Origin: Limnobacter sp. 130
GTDB lineage: Bacteria; Pseudomonadota; Gammaproteobacteria; Burkholderiales; Burkholderiaceae_B
Reading direction: 5' to 3'
NCBI RefSeq assembly: GCF_902506325.1
Contig: NZ_LR732328.1
Location: forward strand, 1,423,071 to 1,487,070
DNA: 64,000 bases
Shown: piece by piece, positions 27,139 to 35,630 of the stretch
Position numbering within the stretch: the stretch's first letter is position 1
Layout: every line of letters starts with the position of its first letter
Program-made: the position numbers and the translations under genes
The notes under the pieces: generated by a model
Told to the model about the DNA's origin: nothing
Database searches by the model: none
The model's input: only the letters and a program-made list of their open reading frames with translations

Positions 27139-29052
27139 ATGTTGTTGGGTTTAAAAGCCGCCACGTACCGGATTGGTACCACTGTGCTGCTGGATCAGGT
27201 TGATTTTTCAATTGAAGAACGTGAACGCGTGGCCTTGGTAGGCCGCAACGGCACGGGCAAAAGTACTTTGTTCCGGATTTTGACTGGCGAAACCACCCCT
27301 GAAGACGGTTTGGTGATCAAGCAAGACGGCATTCGCATGACCTGCCTTGAACAGGCTGTACCGCAAGAACACGATGACACTATTTTTGATGTGGTGGCGC
27401 AAGGTTTTGGGGAGCTGGGCAAACACATCAGTATCAGCCGCACACTGGGCCCACTGGATCATGACTCGCTAACACCGGAGCAAGCAAAAACACTGGAGAA
27501 TGCTCAACACGAATTGGGCGAGCACCACGGCTGGCATCTAGAAAGTGAAGTAGACCAAATGCTTTCCCGCATGAAGTTGCCTCCTGATTTGCCATTCGCC
27601 AAGTTGTCGGGCGGCATGAAGCGCAAGGTGATGCTGGCCAAAGCCATGGTGAGCAGCCCCGATGTGCTGCTGCTGGACGAGCCCACCAACCACCTGGACA
27701 TTCCCAGCATTGAATTGCTGGAGGAACAAATTCGTCAGTTCAAGGGGGCGGTGATTTTCGTAAGCCACGATCGTTCCTTCATGCGCAAGCTGGCCACCCG
27801 CGTGTGCGACCTGGACCGCGGCATGCTGAAAAGCTGGTCAGGTGGCTACGAAGGCTTTTTGAAAGGCAAAGCTGAGTTTTTGCATGCGCAGGAAAAAGCC
27901 AATGCGCTGTTCGATAAAAAGCTGGCTGAAGAAGAGGTTTGGATTCGCCGTGGAATTGAGGCACGCCGTACCCGCAACGAAGGCCGCGTGCGCGCATTAA
28001 TGGACATGCGCAAACAGTTTTCAGACCGCCGCAACATTGTGGGCACTGCCAAGGTACAGGTACAGGAAGCCGAGCGCAGTGGCAAACTGGTCGCCGAACT
28101 GACCGACATCAACAAGCAATTGGGCGACTTGCCAATTTTACGCAATTTCACCAACACCATTTTGCGTGGTGAAAAAATTGGTTTTCTGGGCCCAAACGGT
28201 ATTGGCAAAACCACTGCCCTGAAGGTGTTACTGGGGCAGCTACCCCCTGACTCGGGCCACATTAAGTTGGGCACAAAACTGGAAATTGCTTACTTTGACC
28301 AGTTGCGCAGTCAGTTCAACGAAGAAGACACTGCGGTAGAAATTATTGGTGCCGGCAAAGAGTTCATTACCATTGATGGGCAGGCCAAGCATGTAATTGG
28401 CTATTTGCAGGACTTTTTATTCACACCCGACCGCGCGCGCCAACCGGTGCGAAGTTTGTCGGGCGGCGAGCGTGCGCGGCTTATTCTGGCCCAGTTGTTT
28501 TCAACACCCTCGAACGTGATGGTGCTCGACGAGCCGACCAACGACCTGGACATTGAAACGCTTGAGTTGCTGGAAGAAAAGCTGATGGCTTACCAAGGCA
28601 CACTGATTTTGGTCAGCCACGACCGGGAATTTTTGAACCAGATTGTCACCCGTTGCCTGGTATTTGAAGGCGATGGCGTGGTGGGTGATTACGTGGGGGG
28701 CTATGACGATTGGTTGCGCCAGCGCACCACTGACCCCTGGGCCAATGTGGGTAAGGCCATTACCCCGAGTGCAGCATCGGTAGCAACGCCCCCTACCCCG
28801 GCTGCACCCACTGCACCCACTGCCACCAAAAAAACCAAAAAACTGGGATACAAGGAACAACGCGAGCTGGAAATGCTGCCCGCCTTGATCGAGAAACTTG
28901 AAACGGAACAGGAAGCGTTGGTTGCCAAAATTGGCGACCCCAATTTTTACCAGCAAGATGCCGGCGTGGTGACTGCTGCGCAAGCCCGCATGGTGACACT
29001 TGAAAACGAACTTTTGGCAGCCTATGCCCGTTGGGAAGAACTGGACGGCTGA
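27139..29052 (+). CDS. uup: ABC-F family ATPase, Uup-like
   Basis: Soluble tandem-ATPase protein of the ABC-F class, acting on ribosomes or branched DNA intermediates rather than in transport. Two nucleotide-binding domains: Walker A GRNGTGKST with LSGGMKRK signature, and GPNGIGKTT with LSGGERAR. A linker between them and a C-terminal charged coiled-coil domain (about 570-637, after an Ala/Pro/Thr-rich stretch) fit Uup. ATG 27139 gives 637 aa, with AAAGGA 7 nt upstream. Other ABC-F subtypes lack this C-terminal domain. Confidence 0.9.
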   Translation: MLLGLKAATYRIGTTVLLDQVDFSIEERERVALVGRNGTGKSTLFRILTGETTPEDGLVIKQDGIRMTCLEQAVPQEHDDTIFDVVAQGFGELGKHISISRTLGPLDHDSLTPEQAKTLENAQHELGEHHGWHLESEVDQMLSRMKLPPDLPFAKLSGGMKRKVMLAKAMVSSPDVLLLDEPTNHLDIPSIELLEEQIRQFKGAVIFVSHDRSFMRKLATRVCDLDRGMLKSWSGGYEGFLKGKAEFLHAQEKANALFDKKLAEEEVWIRRGIEARRTRNEGRVRALMDMRKQFSDRRNIVGTAKVQVQEAERSGKLVAELTDINKQLGDLPILRNFTNTILRGEKIGFLGPNGIGKTTALKVLLGQLPPDSGHIKLGTKLEIAYFDQLRSQFNEEDTAVEIIGAGKEFITIDGQAKHVIGYLQDFLFTPDRARQPVRSLSGGERARLILAQLFSTPSNVMVLDEPTNDLDIETLELLEEKLMAYQGTLILVSHDREFLNQIVTRCLVFEGDGVVGDYVGGYDDWLRQRTTDPWANVGKAITPSAASVATPPTPAAPTAPTATKKTKKLGYKEQRELEMLPALIEKLETEQEALVAKIGDPNFYQQDAGVVTAAQARMVTLENELLAAYARWEELDG

Positions 29053-29059
29053 GGAAGTA

Positions 29060-29935
29060 TTAGCGACGAATTCGGCTGGGTTGGCCCTGTGCGGTCAACA
29101 CCATGCCCAATGATTGCCAAACTTCGTTGGCTTCCTTGAACGCATTGGCCAGCTGAAGACGCATGCCGTAATACAGCTTCGATTCAGGCAAAACCTCATC
29201 GGTGTCAGGCACCCTGGCTTCCAGCAAGCTGCGCGCAGTCTCTTCGCTTGCAATGTGAAAACTGCCGCTGGTTACTCGGCCACCAGTCAGGCGCCGCACT
29301 TCCCAGGTGAAACTTTGCCCCCACTCAAACTTCGCGGCGGGCGGCAAGCTGACATACTCACTTTCAAGCGGCTCCACCCAGAACCGTTTGCCTTTTGAGT
29401 CGAACAACATCAAGTTGCCCTCTCGGGGCAGCTCACCCTGAAAAACAAATTCGGGATTGCGCGTTAGCAACAGCGATCCGTCGATTGGTCGCAAAACACG
29501 AAGAGTATTTTCCTTGGGTGGCTCGGCCTTGTCATTCTTGGCTGGCTGAACACCACGCGGGCGAGCATACAAATTAACCCACTGATCAATCAAGTCCTGG
29601 TGCGCTTGCTCTATTGGAAACACTTTGACTGGCGGACCGCTAAGCACCCGCACGGTATCGGCAATCACACGAAGCTGTGCGGGCCCAGTGAATACCCGAC
29701 GATTACCCGTCTTCAGCACCTGCACCGAGAAACGTTCGCCTTTGGGTACGTTAATGACATGCCCCTGAAGCAACCGCTGTGTGGGCAAGGCGCTGTACTT
29801 CTGACCTTTCGGGTTGGTCACGACCACTTTGTCAGTGGCTGCCAGCACGAAAACAACCGGGTCTTTGGCATGCGCGAATCCGGTCAACAACAGGCACGCG
29901 AGAAAAGCACTCTGTAACCACACGTTCAATACCAC
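29060..29935 (-). CDS. FecR-like periplasmic protein
   Basis: 291 aa with a signal peptide (residues 1-23, ending FAHA). The first 110 residues resemble a FecR-like beta domain: KVVVTNPKGQKYSALPTQ, then a threshold-type VINVPKGERFSVQVLKTGNRR. The rest is beta-rich and unassigned. GTG start at 29935. The start overlaps the end of the pldA gene by 10 bp, so it is translated from the same message and may act in the same compartment. No specific function is recognised. Confidence 0.65.
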   Translation of the reverse strand: MVLNVWLQSAFLACLLLTGFAHAKDPVVFVLAATDKVVVTNPKGQKYSALPTQRLLQGHVINVPKGERFSVQVLKTGNRRVFTGPAQLRVIADTVRVLSGPPVKVFPIEQAHQDLIDQWVNLYARPRGVQPAKNDKAEPPKENTLRVLRPIDGSLLLTRNPEFVFQGELPREGNLMLFDSKGKRFWVEPLESEYVSLPPAAKFEWGQSFTWEVRRLTGGRVTSGSFHIASEETARSLLEARVPDTDEVLPESKLYYGMRLQLANAFKEANEVWQSLGMVLTAQGQPSRIRR

Positions 29936-31014
29936 CCTACCAAGGACAGCCCGACCCCCAGGTAATCAGACTTGTAATTGTAATCAATCAGACTTTCACC
30001 GAAGCCGGTGAAGTATTGCAAATGGCCACGCAAATTGCTGGTAAGGGGAAATGCCCAATCGAATTGAACCGCTCCACGCGACTCGTCGCCACCGCGAAAG
30101 TTGTGCCGGGTAAGCAGCGAGTATTCATGGCCATTGTGTTTGTGGACCAGCAACATATCGCCGCGCCCCATGAAATCACTGATGTCGGGATTGTCATCTT
30201 CGGCGGCATCTTCAGCCAAACGGATCCACGGCCTGAACTGCACCATGGTGTTCTCGCGTTCAAGCCCCACCATGCCGATCAGGCGGTTCCAGGAGCGAGA
30301 CAAAGGCAAGGCGCGCCCATTGGATTGGTGATTCAGGCTTAAGCCAAGCAGCCGTGGCTCCCAGCCGGTGGCGTCTTTGAACTCGCTCCAGCTCGAGCGC
30401 CAGGTAAAGATCAGCTCAGGCTCGTAATTGGTCTCGCGAAACGGGCGGGAAATATCCTGGTTCATGACCTGCCAACGACTCGATTGCGTGTATGCAAACC
30501 ACAAATCGCCGTTGTCACCGAACATGTTCTCCATGACCTTGGTTTTCAGGCTCAGCTGAAACTTTAACTCATTCTGGTCAAGGCTTTCAGGGGCCCTGTT
30601 CGCCGGTACTGTATTGGCGGGGTTCGGGCTTGTTGGGCGAATGTTGGGCGATTTGTTGTGATACACCGGCAACAGGTAGACCGGCTGATAAGGGCGAATC
30701 GAGAACGTACCCCGTTTGGCTGCAGGAGCCAGCTCCCATCGACGATCCAGCCAACTCAATGTGGTGTCTTCGCTGCGTTTGTACAACAACAAACCACCAT
30801 CCAGGGCTGCAGCTGCTTCAGGCGCTGAACCATCTTTGACCACCAGGCTTCTGCCTGTGGCATCATCGAAGCAGCGCAGGCGAAGTTGATCGTCTTCAAC
30901 AAACAGGCAAGCTCGAAGTGCCCCTTCATCCAGAGTTTTGTTTTGAATGTTTTGGGCCGTTGCCCAACCGCTTAGGCCCAAAAGGCCGATGGCAAGAAGT
31001 AAGTGTTTGTTCAT
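29926..31014 (-). CDS. pldA: Outer membrane phospholipase A
   Basis: Calcium-dependent outer-membrane phospholipase (OMPLA family), a 12-strand barrel that degrades mislocalised phospholipids. The catalytic segment HQSNGRALPLSRSWNR supplies the His, the Ser of SRS and downstream Asn. A signal peptide ends WATAQ. An N-terminal extension of about 110 residues precedes the barrel, and the protein ends with aromatic VGWY as outer-membrane proteins do. I chose ATG 31014 (362 aa). No strong Shine-Dalgarno is visible. It diverges from the MerR gene across 61 bp. Confidence 0.9.
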   Translation of the reverse strand: MNKHLLLAIGLLGLSGWATAQNIQNKTLDEGALRACLFVEDDQLRLRCFDDATGRSLVVKDGSAPEAAAALDGGLLLYKRSEDTTLSWLDRRWELAPAAKRGTFSIRPYQPVYLLPVYHNKSPNIRPTSPNPANTVPANRAPESLDQNELKFQLSLKTKVMENMFGDNGDLWFAYTQSSRWQVMNQDISRPFRETNYEPELIFTWRSSWSEFKDATGWEPRLLGLSLNHQSNGRALPLSRSWNRLIGMVGLERENTMVQFRPWIRLAEDAAEDDNPDISDFMGRGDMLLVHKHNGHEYSLLTRHNFRGGDESRGAVQFDWAFPLTSNLRGHLQYFTGFGESLIDYNYKSDYLGVGLSLVGWY

Positions 31015-31075
31015 AATTGCGCACTGCATCAAGCTTGGTTCGCTAGATACTCTCACATTTGGTTACAATTCCTAA

Positions 31076-31948
31076 ATGGTTTCATTCCGCTTCAAAAAAT
31101 CGTCGGCAAACAAAGACACTTCCACCAGTGGGCAGGGTCGCGAGTTCACCATTGATGAACTGGCGCGCACCGCCAACACCACCGTGCGAAATGTTCGCGC
31201 GTATCAGGACAGGGGCTTGTTGGCCCCACCTGAAAAACGCGGACGTGTCGGCTTTTACAACGAAGACCATTTGTCGCGACTAAAGCTTATTGGACAAATG
31301 TTGGGTCGCGGTTACACCTTGAGCAATATCCACGAAATGCTCGATGCCATTGACAAGGGTTACGACCTTCGCCAATTGCTGGGTTTAACGCACGCCATTA
31401 CCAGTCCGTGGACCGACGAAATTCCAAAGAATTACAACCCTGTGCATTTGGCCACCATGTTTGGTACCAGCCTGAGCCGTGGGGCGCTTGCCAAAACAAT
31501 CGAGTTGGGTTTGCTGGAACCTGATGGTTTACGTTACCGGGCACCGAGCCCAAAAATTCTGCATGCAGGCGCCGAGATGGCCAGCGCTGGCCTGCCGCTG
31601 CTCGACCTGCTTGATTTGATTGCGTCACTTCGGGGGCACCTTGAAAGCTTCTGCGATCAAGCGGTTTCACTGTTTGTCAAAGAACTGGACCAGTATGGTG
31701 ACAACCTGCCACCCAAAGAAGAATTGCCCAGACTTGCGCAATTGATCTGGAAAATTCGCCCACTGGCCATGACAGCCATTGAATCGGAAGTATCCAGAGC
31801 GCTGCAAAAATCAGCCAGCAAGTTTGTAGATGAGCGCATTGTCGGCCTGATCGACAAGATGGCCGAGGAAATGCCGAACAACCCGGCCCTGCAGCCCACG
31901 GGCTGGTTGCCCCCAGAGCCGCCAGTCAACAGCGAAGAGAAAAAATAA
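31076..31948 (+). CDS. MerR-family transcriptional regulator
   Basis: 290-aa regulator. The N-terminal winged helix (about 23-90) has TIDELARTANTTVRNVRAYQ and RGRVGFYNEDHLSRLKLI. The unusually long C-terminal region (about 200 residues) is helical and probably an effector or dimerisation domain; it has no metal-binding cysteine cluster. Divergent from pldA, which is a candidate target along with itself. The effector is unknown. Its stop is 10 bp from the convergent phosphatase gene. Confidence 0.88.
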   Translation: MVSFRFKKSSANKDTSTSGQGREFTIDELARTANTTVRNVRAYQDRGLLAPPEKRGRVGFYNEDHLSRLKLIGQMLGRGYTLSNIHEMLDAIDKGYDLRQLLGLTHAITSPWTDEIPKNYNPVHLATMFGTSLSRGALAKTIELGLLEPDGLRYRAPSPKILHAGAEMASAGLPLLDLLDLIASLRGHLESFCDQAVSLFVKELDQYGDNLPPKEELPRLAQLIWKIRPLAMTAIESEVSRALQKSASKFVDERIVGLIDKMAEEMPNNPALQPTGWLPPEPPVNSEEKK

Positions 31949-31958
31949 ACAAATTCGG

Positions 31959-34900
31959 CTAGAGCAACAACAGCAAACGGTTGGGGCTTTGATTCTGGCC
32001 AGCTTGGTACACAAAACGCTGTGACACCATGCGCATGAATGCCAGACCCATTCCGCCCTCGGGCAAATCGCCAAGACTAAGATCGTCTTGAAACGAATGC
32101 TCTTGGTGCATTTTGCTCAACACCTGCTGCGGTATGCAGTTGCCCAGGTCTTCAATCAATACGCCCACACCCTGCTGAAAAGCAAGCACTGTGAGTTGCA
32201 CAGGCTCGGGACGTTTGCCTTGAAATCCGTGCAGCATGACGTTGGTCAGCGCCTCGGACACAACCAGATCCGTGTTGTAACAAACTTCCTCGGAGTAGGC
32301 CAACTCTTCAACGAAGGTTCGCACGGCACGGCTTAACACACCGATATTGACCGTATCAGCCACTGCACTGAAAGCTATGTAGTTCAGAAACTCGCCTAAC
32401 TTGAGCGCTTTCTCATGCGAATCAAACTCGTCCTTGGCAGTCAAACCCGTTTGAACGAATTCGTCGGCAAGTTCTGAAATCCGACTGAACGATAATTCTG
32501 TGCGTTGCACGTCAAAACTTTCGCGCCACTGAATTCCGAGCAGGCACAAATCCCCATCAGCACCCTCTTCTTGTTGTCCTGAATCGAGCAATCGCGAAAA
32601 CTCCCGAGTCAGCACATGCCCTTGGCTGTCATCCAGCAACACCGATTGCTGCCAAACCTGTGGCTTGGGCACACCCAAGGTGTTCGCACATTCTTGCGGA
32701 TAAAAATACAGGCGACTGCCTGGTGCAATAACACCCTGGTAAATGATTTGTCCAAGCCCTGGGGCTTGGGCCGGCTCGCCCTGAGAACCAAAAAAAGCAG
32801 GCGCCAGCCCTGGCTGTGCCATGACCATGGTCCAATCGCCAATGCCGGCCACCAGCAATGTGCCTTGGTCCAGATTGATCAAACCATACAGGAGGTCGAA
32901 CTGGGGTGGCTCATCTTTCAGGGACGGAGAAATACTCGCAAGCTGGGACAGCACCTGCTCGGGACTTGCCAAATAGCGTCGAATCTTGGAACTGGTTTCT
33001 TCGATAGGAAACAATACACGCGTGGCTCGGGCCATGGAAAACCAGCGTGCAAGTGCCATGGTTTGCAACGCGGTTGCCGTGTCTTGCCCTGCCATGTTGA
33101 GCATGAAAAAGCCGTGCTCGTTGGCTTGGGTTTCAAGCAAACCCATTTGCTTGCCACACACATAGCCATGAGGTTGGTAGATCGTTTGAATCGCAAACGG
33201 CCAAGGTTCTTGTTTGCTTTTGGGTAACAAGGCACGCTGAATGCGGGACACTTCCCGCATGTCGCGCTGCAATGCTTCATACAACTGACTGAGCTCTGTG
33301 TGCCTGCGCTCAAGGCCTGTGTGCAAGTCCGCGATTCGCTCGGCGGTTTGCAGCCGCACCTTTAACTCGCCCGGGTTGACCGGTTTGGTCATAAAGTCAT
33401 CGGCACCCACGCGCAAACTGTTCAACAAATCATCGCGACTGGCATAGCCAGTAATCATGATGATGTAGGTGTACGCATTCTGTTTCTGGGCACGCACCTG
33501 CTCGCAAAGCTCAATGCCGCTCATGCCGGGCATGTCCCAGTCGGTCAATACAAAGTCGGGTTGATGCGTTTCAATCAGGGGCAATGCTTCGTGGCCATTT
33601 TTTGCCGAATACACGGTGTAACCCCAACTGTGCAGCATGGCCTCAAAAATTCTCAAGAAGCTTCGGGAATCATCAACGATCACAACCGACTTGCCGGCTT
33701 TCACAGGCGATGTCGCTGGGCGGCTTTCCTGAATTTCCTGAAGACGAAAAATGAGTTCGGGCACTTGTCGGTCGGCATCAACCACATCGCATTGGTCCAG
33801 CACACCGGGACGCGGGGCCAACATCAAAATGGACACATCGTCTTCGAAACCCTTTTGCTTGATGACCGAGCCGCCCCAATGTTGAACACGCATCTGGATG
33901 CGCTCGGGCAATTCGGACCAGCGCCCCTGACTGCTTTGCTGATTGACAAACTCCAGCAACCGTTCTTCTCCAAATGCTTCGGAGCTGGTCGAGAGCACCT
34001 CGGTCACGCCATCGGAGTAAAGAATCAAAGAGTCATCGTCGCCCAAAGTCAGCTCGATGTCTTCGAAATCATCAAGATCGAATAAGCCGACGGGATAACC
34101 CCCACCACCCAACACAGTGGCTGTGTTTCCTTTTGATAACAGAAGCGGAGACGGGTGACCGGCCTGGCACAGGGAGACATTGCGGTTTGCCGTGTTAAAC
34201 ACACCGTAGATCATGGTGAAATACGACAGGTCAGACTCGGTTTGCTGAAACAGTCGATTCAGACGCGCCACCACATCGCGTGGTTTGGAAACCATCCGTT
34301 GTCCGTCGCTGCCCAAACGCCCTTCGAAAACGATACTGGTGTTGGAACGGTCGGCAAACATTTGAACCAGTTGCATGGATTTGACCGCTGCCGGAATGCC
34401 ATGACCAGACACATCGAGCAGGTAAAAACCATACACGTCGCGCTGCAATTCAAAAACCTGCAGGTGATCGCCCGACACATATTTGGAAGGCACAGACAGC
34501 CACTGGTAATTCAGCCCCTGAAAGGGACTTTGCGCCTCGGGCAGAAAACTGCGCTGCAAGCCAGAGACCGCACGCAGATCTTGTGCAATTACTTCGTGCG
34601 CATGCGCCAGTTCATTGGTTTTCCGGGTCAGTTGAGCTTGAAGCTCGATTCGACGCACAGCGGACTGCAGCCGTGCCTCAAGTTCATTGCCATCAACAGG
34701 CTTTGCGAGTACGTCATCGGCACCGGCATCCAGCGCCTTGATGAGAAACTCTTCATCATTCTGGGCTGACATCAAAATAATGTAGGTGTACTGCCCCAAG
34801 TCGAGTTGGCGTAAAGCCACACACAACTCGGTGCCCTGCATACCCGGCATTTGCCAGTCCGCAAGCACCAACTGAAAACGGTCACGTTCAATCAGTTCGA

Positions 34901-35039
34901 TCGCTTCCTGACCGCTGGCTGCAAACTCAACCGGATAACCCCACTTGGCCACCATGTGAACGAAGAGGTTTCGCTCAACCACCGAATCATCAACAACCAG
35001 AATTCGGGGTAGCTGCTTATTGAGGTCGTGTTCTGTCAC
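31959..35039 (-). CDS. REC-PP2C-REC-pseudoPP2C-HATPase regulator
   Basis: 1026-aa cytoplasmic signalling protein. REC1 (about 12-130) has phospho-acceptor Asp61 and Lys113. A SpoIIE/RsbU-type phosphatase (about 160-410) keeps its metal residues: SGD (191), LLDVSGHG (Asp209), YSDG (Asp343) and EDD (400-401). REC2 (about 452-570) has Asp500 and Lys552. A second phosphatase-like domain (about 600-840) has lost them: CGK, LNMAGQD and FYPQEC replace SGD, LDVSGHG and LYSDG. A RsbW-like HATPase (about 850-1026) has an N-box with Asn933, DLG (964-966) and GGMG. It is encoded 6 bp after a STAS gene, its probable kinase/phosphatase substrate. The nearest described layout I know is HsbR of Pseudomonas (REC-PP2C-HATPase). 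Confidence 0.92.
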   Translation of the reverse strand: MTEHDLNKQLPRILVVDDSVVERNLFVHMVAKWGYPVEFAASGQEAIELIERDRFQLVLADWQMPGMQGTELCVALRQLDLGQYTYIILMSAQNDEEFLIKALDAGADDVLAKPVDGNELEARLQSAVRRIELQAQLTRKTNELAHAHEVIAQDLRAVSGLQRSFLPEAQSPFQGLNYQWLSVPSKYVSGDHLQVFELQRDVYGFYLLDVSGHGIPAAVKSMQLVQMFADRSNTSIVFEGRLGSDGQRMVSKPRDVVARLNRLFQQTESDLSYFTMIYGVFNTANRNVSLCQAGHPSPLLLSKGNTATVLGGGGYPVGLFDLDDFEDIELTLGDDDSLILYSDGVTEVLSTSSEAFGEERLLEFVNQQSSQGRWSELPERIQMRVQHWGGSVIKQKGFEDDVSILMLAPRPGVLDQCDVVDADRQVPELIFRLQEIQESRPATSPVKAGKSVVIVDDSRSFLRIFEAMLHSWGYTVYSAKNGHEALPLIETHQPDFVLTDWDMPGMSGIELCEQVRAQKQNAYTYIIMITGYASRDDLLNSLRVGADDFMTKPVNPGELKVRLQTAERIADLHTGLERRHTELSQLYEALQRDMREVSRIQRALLPKSKQEPWPFAIQTIYQPHGYVCGKQMGLLETQANEHGFFMLNMAGQDTATALQTMALARWFSMARATRVLFPIEETSSKIRRYLASPEQVLSQLASISPSLKDEPPQFDLLYGLINLDQGTLLVAGIGDWTMVMAQPGLAPAFFGSQGEPAQAPGLGQIIYQGVIAPGSRLYFYPQECANTLGVPKPQVWQQSVLLDDSQGHVLTREFSRLLDSGQQEEGADGDLCLLGIQWRESFDVQRTELSFSRISELADEFVQTGLTAKDEFDSHEKALKLGEFLNYIAFSAVADTVNIGVLSRAVRTFVEELAYSEEVCYNTDLVVSEALTNVMLHGFQGKRPEPVQLTVLAFQQGVGVLIEDLGNCIPQQVLSKMHQEHSFQDDLSLGDLPEGGMGLAFMRMVSQRFVYQAGQNQSPNRLLLLL

Positions 35040-35045
35040 AGTGGC

Positions 35046-35384
35046 TCAAGCCTGCTGTAAAAAGGCAACAGCTTTGGGCATGTCATCCAGCAAGGAAAAC
35101 TGGCGATCCATTCGGGATAGCTCGAACATCATTCGCACGGATTTGTTCATGCCAACCACGGCCAACTTGCCCTGGTGGTTGGTGATGTTTTTGAGCAAAG
35201 CAACCAAAGAACCCAAACCACCAGAGTCCACCAGTTTGACAGCCCCAATGTCCAAAGCAAATTTTCGGGTGGTGTCCAGTTTGGATACCACCGCGTTGCG
35301 GATGATTGTTCCCACCGCGCTGTCCAATCGAACTGCGTCTACGCGCAGCAAGAAAATATCCCCCACCTCTTCTGTCGAAACCAT
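35046..35384 (-). CDS. STAS-domain anti-sigma-factor antagonist
   Basis: 112-aa single STAS domain. The conserved phosphorylation site is Ser54 in LVDSGGLGSL. Such proteins switch partners according to phosphorylation by a HATPase kinase and dephosphorylation by a PP2C phosphatase; both activities are encoded in the next gene 6 bp downstream. The start ATG has AGGG about 9 nt upstream. It diverges from bcsB, which suggests a role in controlling the cellulose machinery, but the downstream target (sigma factor, cyclase or other) is not in the window. Confidence 0.92.
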   Translation of the reverse strand: MVSTEEVGDIFLLRVDAVRLDSAVGTIIRNAVVSKLDTTRKFALDIGAVKLVDSGGLGSLVALLKNITNHQGKLAVVGMNKSVRMMFELSRMDRQFSLLDDMPKAVAFLQQA

Positions 35385-35630
35385 ATTGTTCGCCCTAAAC
35401 TGTTAATTCTCTTTTCTAAAAGTGTGCGCTTTTCGGCACTTCACGCGATAATTGTATAAAACAAGCTCTACAAAATGAGCATATACAAAAACAATAGGAT
35501 AACGTGTTAACTAATGATTCATATTTTTTAAAGATTGACAAATATTAATCAAAATTAACACGTGCAATGATCAGATCAGGTCAATATTTAAAGCCTGTTC
35601 TTACAACCAAGCAGACCAGCGACCCCACTT
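35385..35630. promoter_or_regulatory. AT-rich divergent control region STAS/bcsB
   Basis: 246-bp AT-rich region between two divergent units. It contains a perfect 9-bp inverted repeat, ACGTGTTAA (35502-35510) and TTAACACGT (35555-35563). Inside it lies an 18-bp palindrome-like site TTGACAAATATTAATCAA (35535-35552), symmetric as TTGAnnAATATTnnTCAA. The TTGACA within it has no matching -10 at normal spacing, so I read it as an operator rather than a sigma-70 box. bcsB lacks a clear Shine-Dalgarno. The regulator is unknown. Confidence 0.5.

Noticed and set aside
35535-35540. TTGACA as the -35 box of a bcsB promoter
   Set aside because: At 16-18 bp spacing the hexamers (such as ACACGT) do not resemble a -10 element; the site fits a palindrome better.
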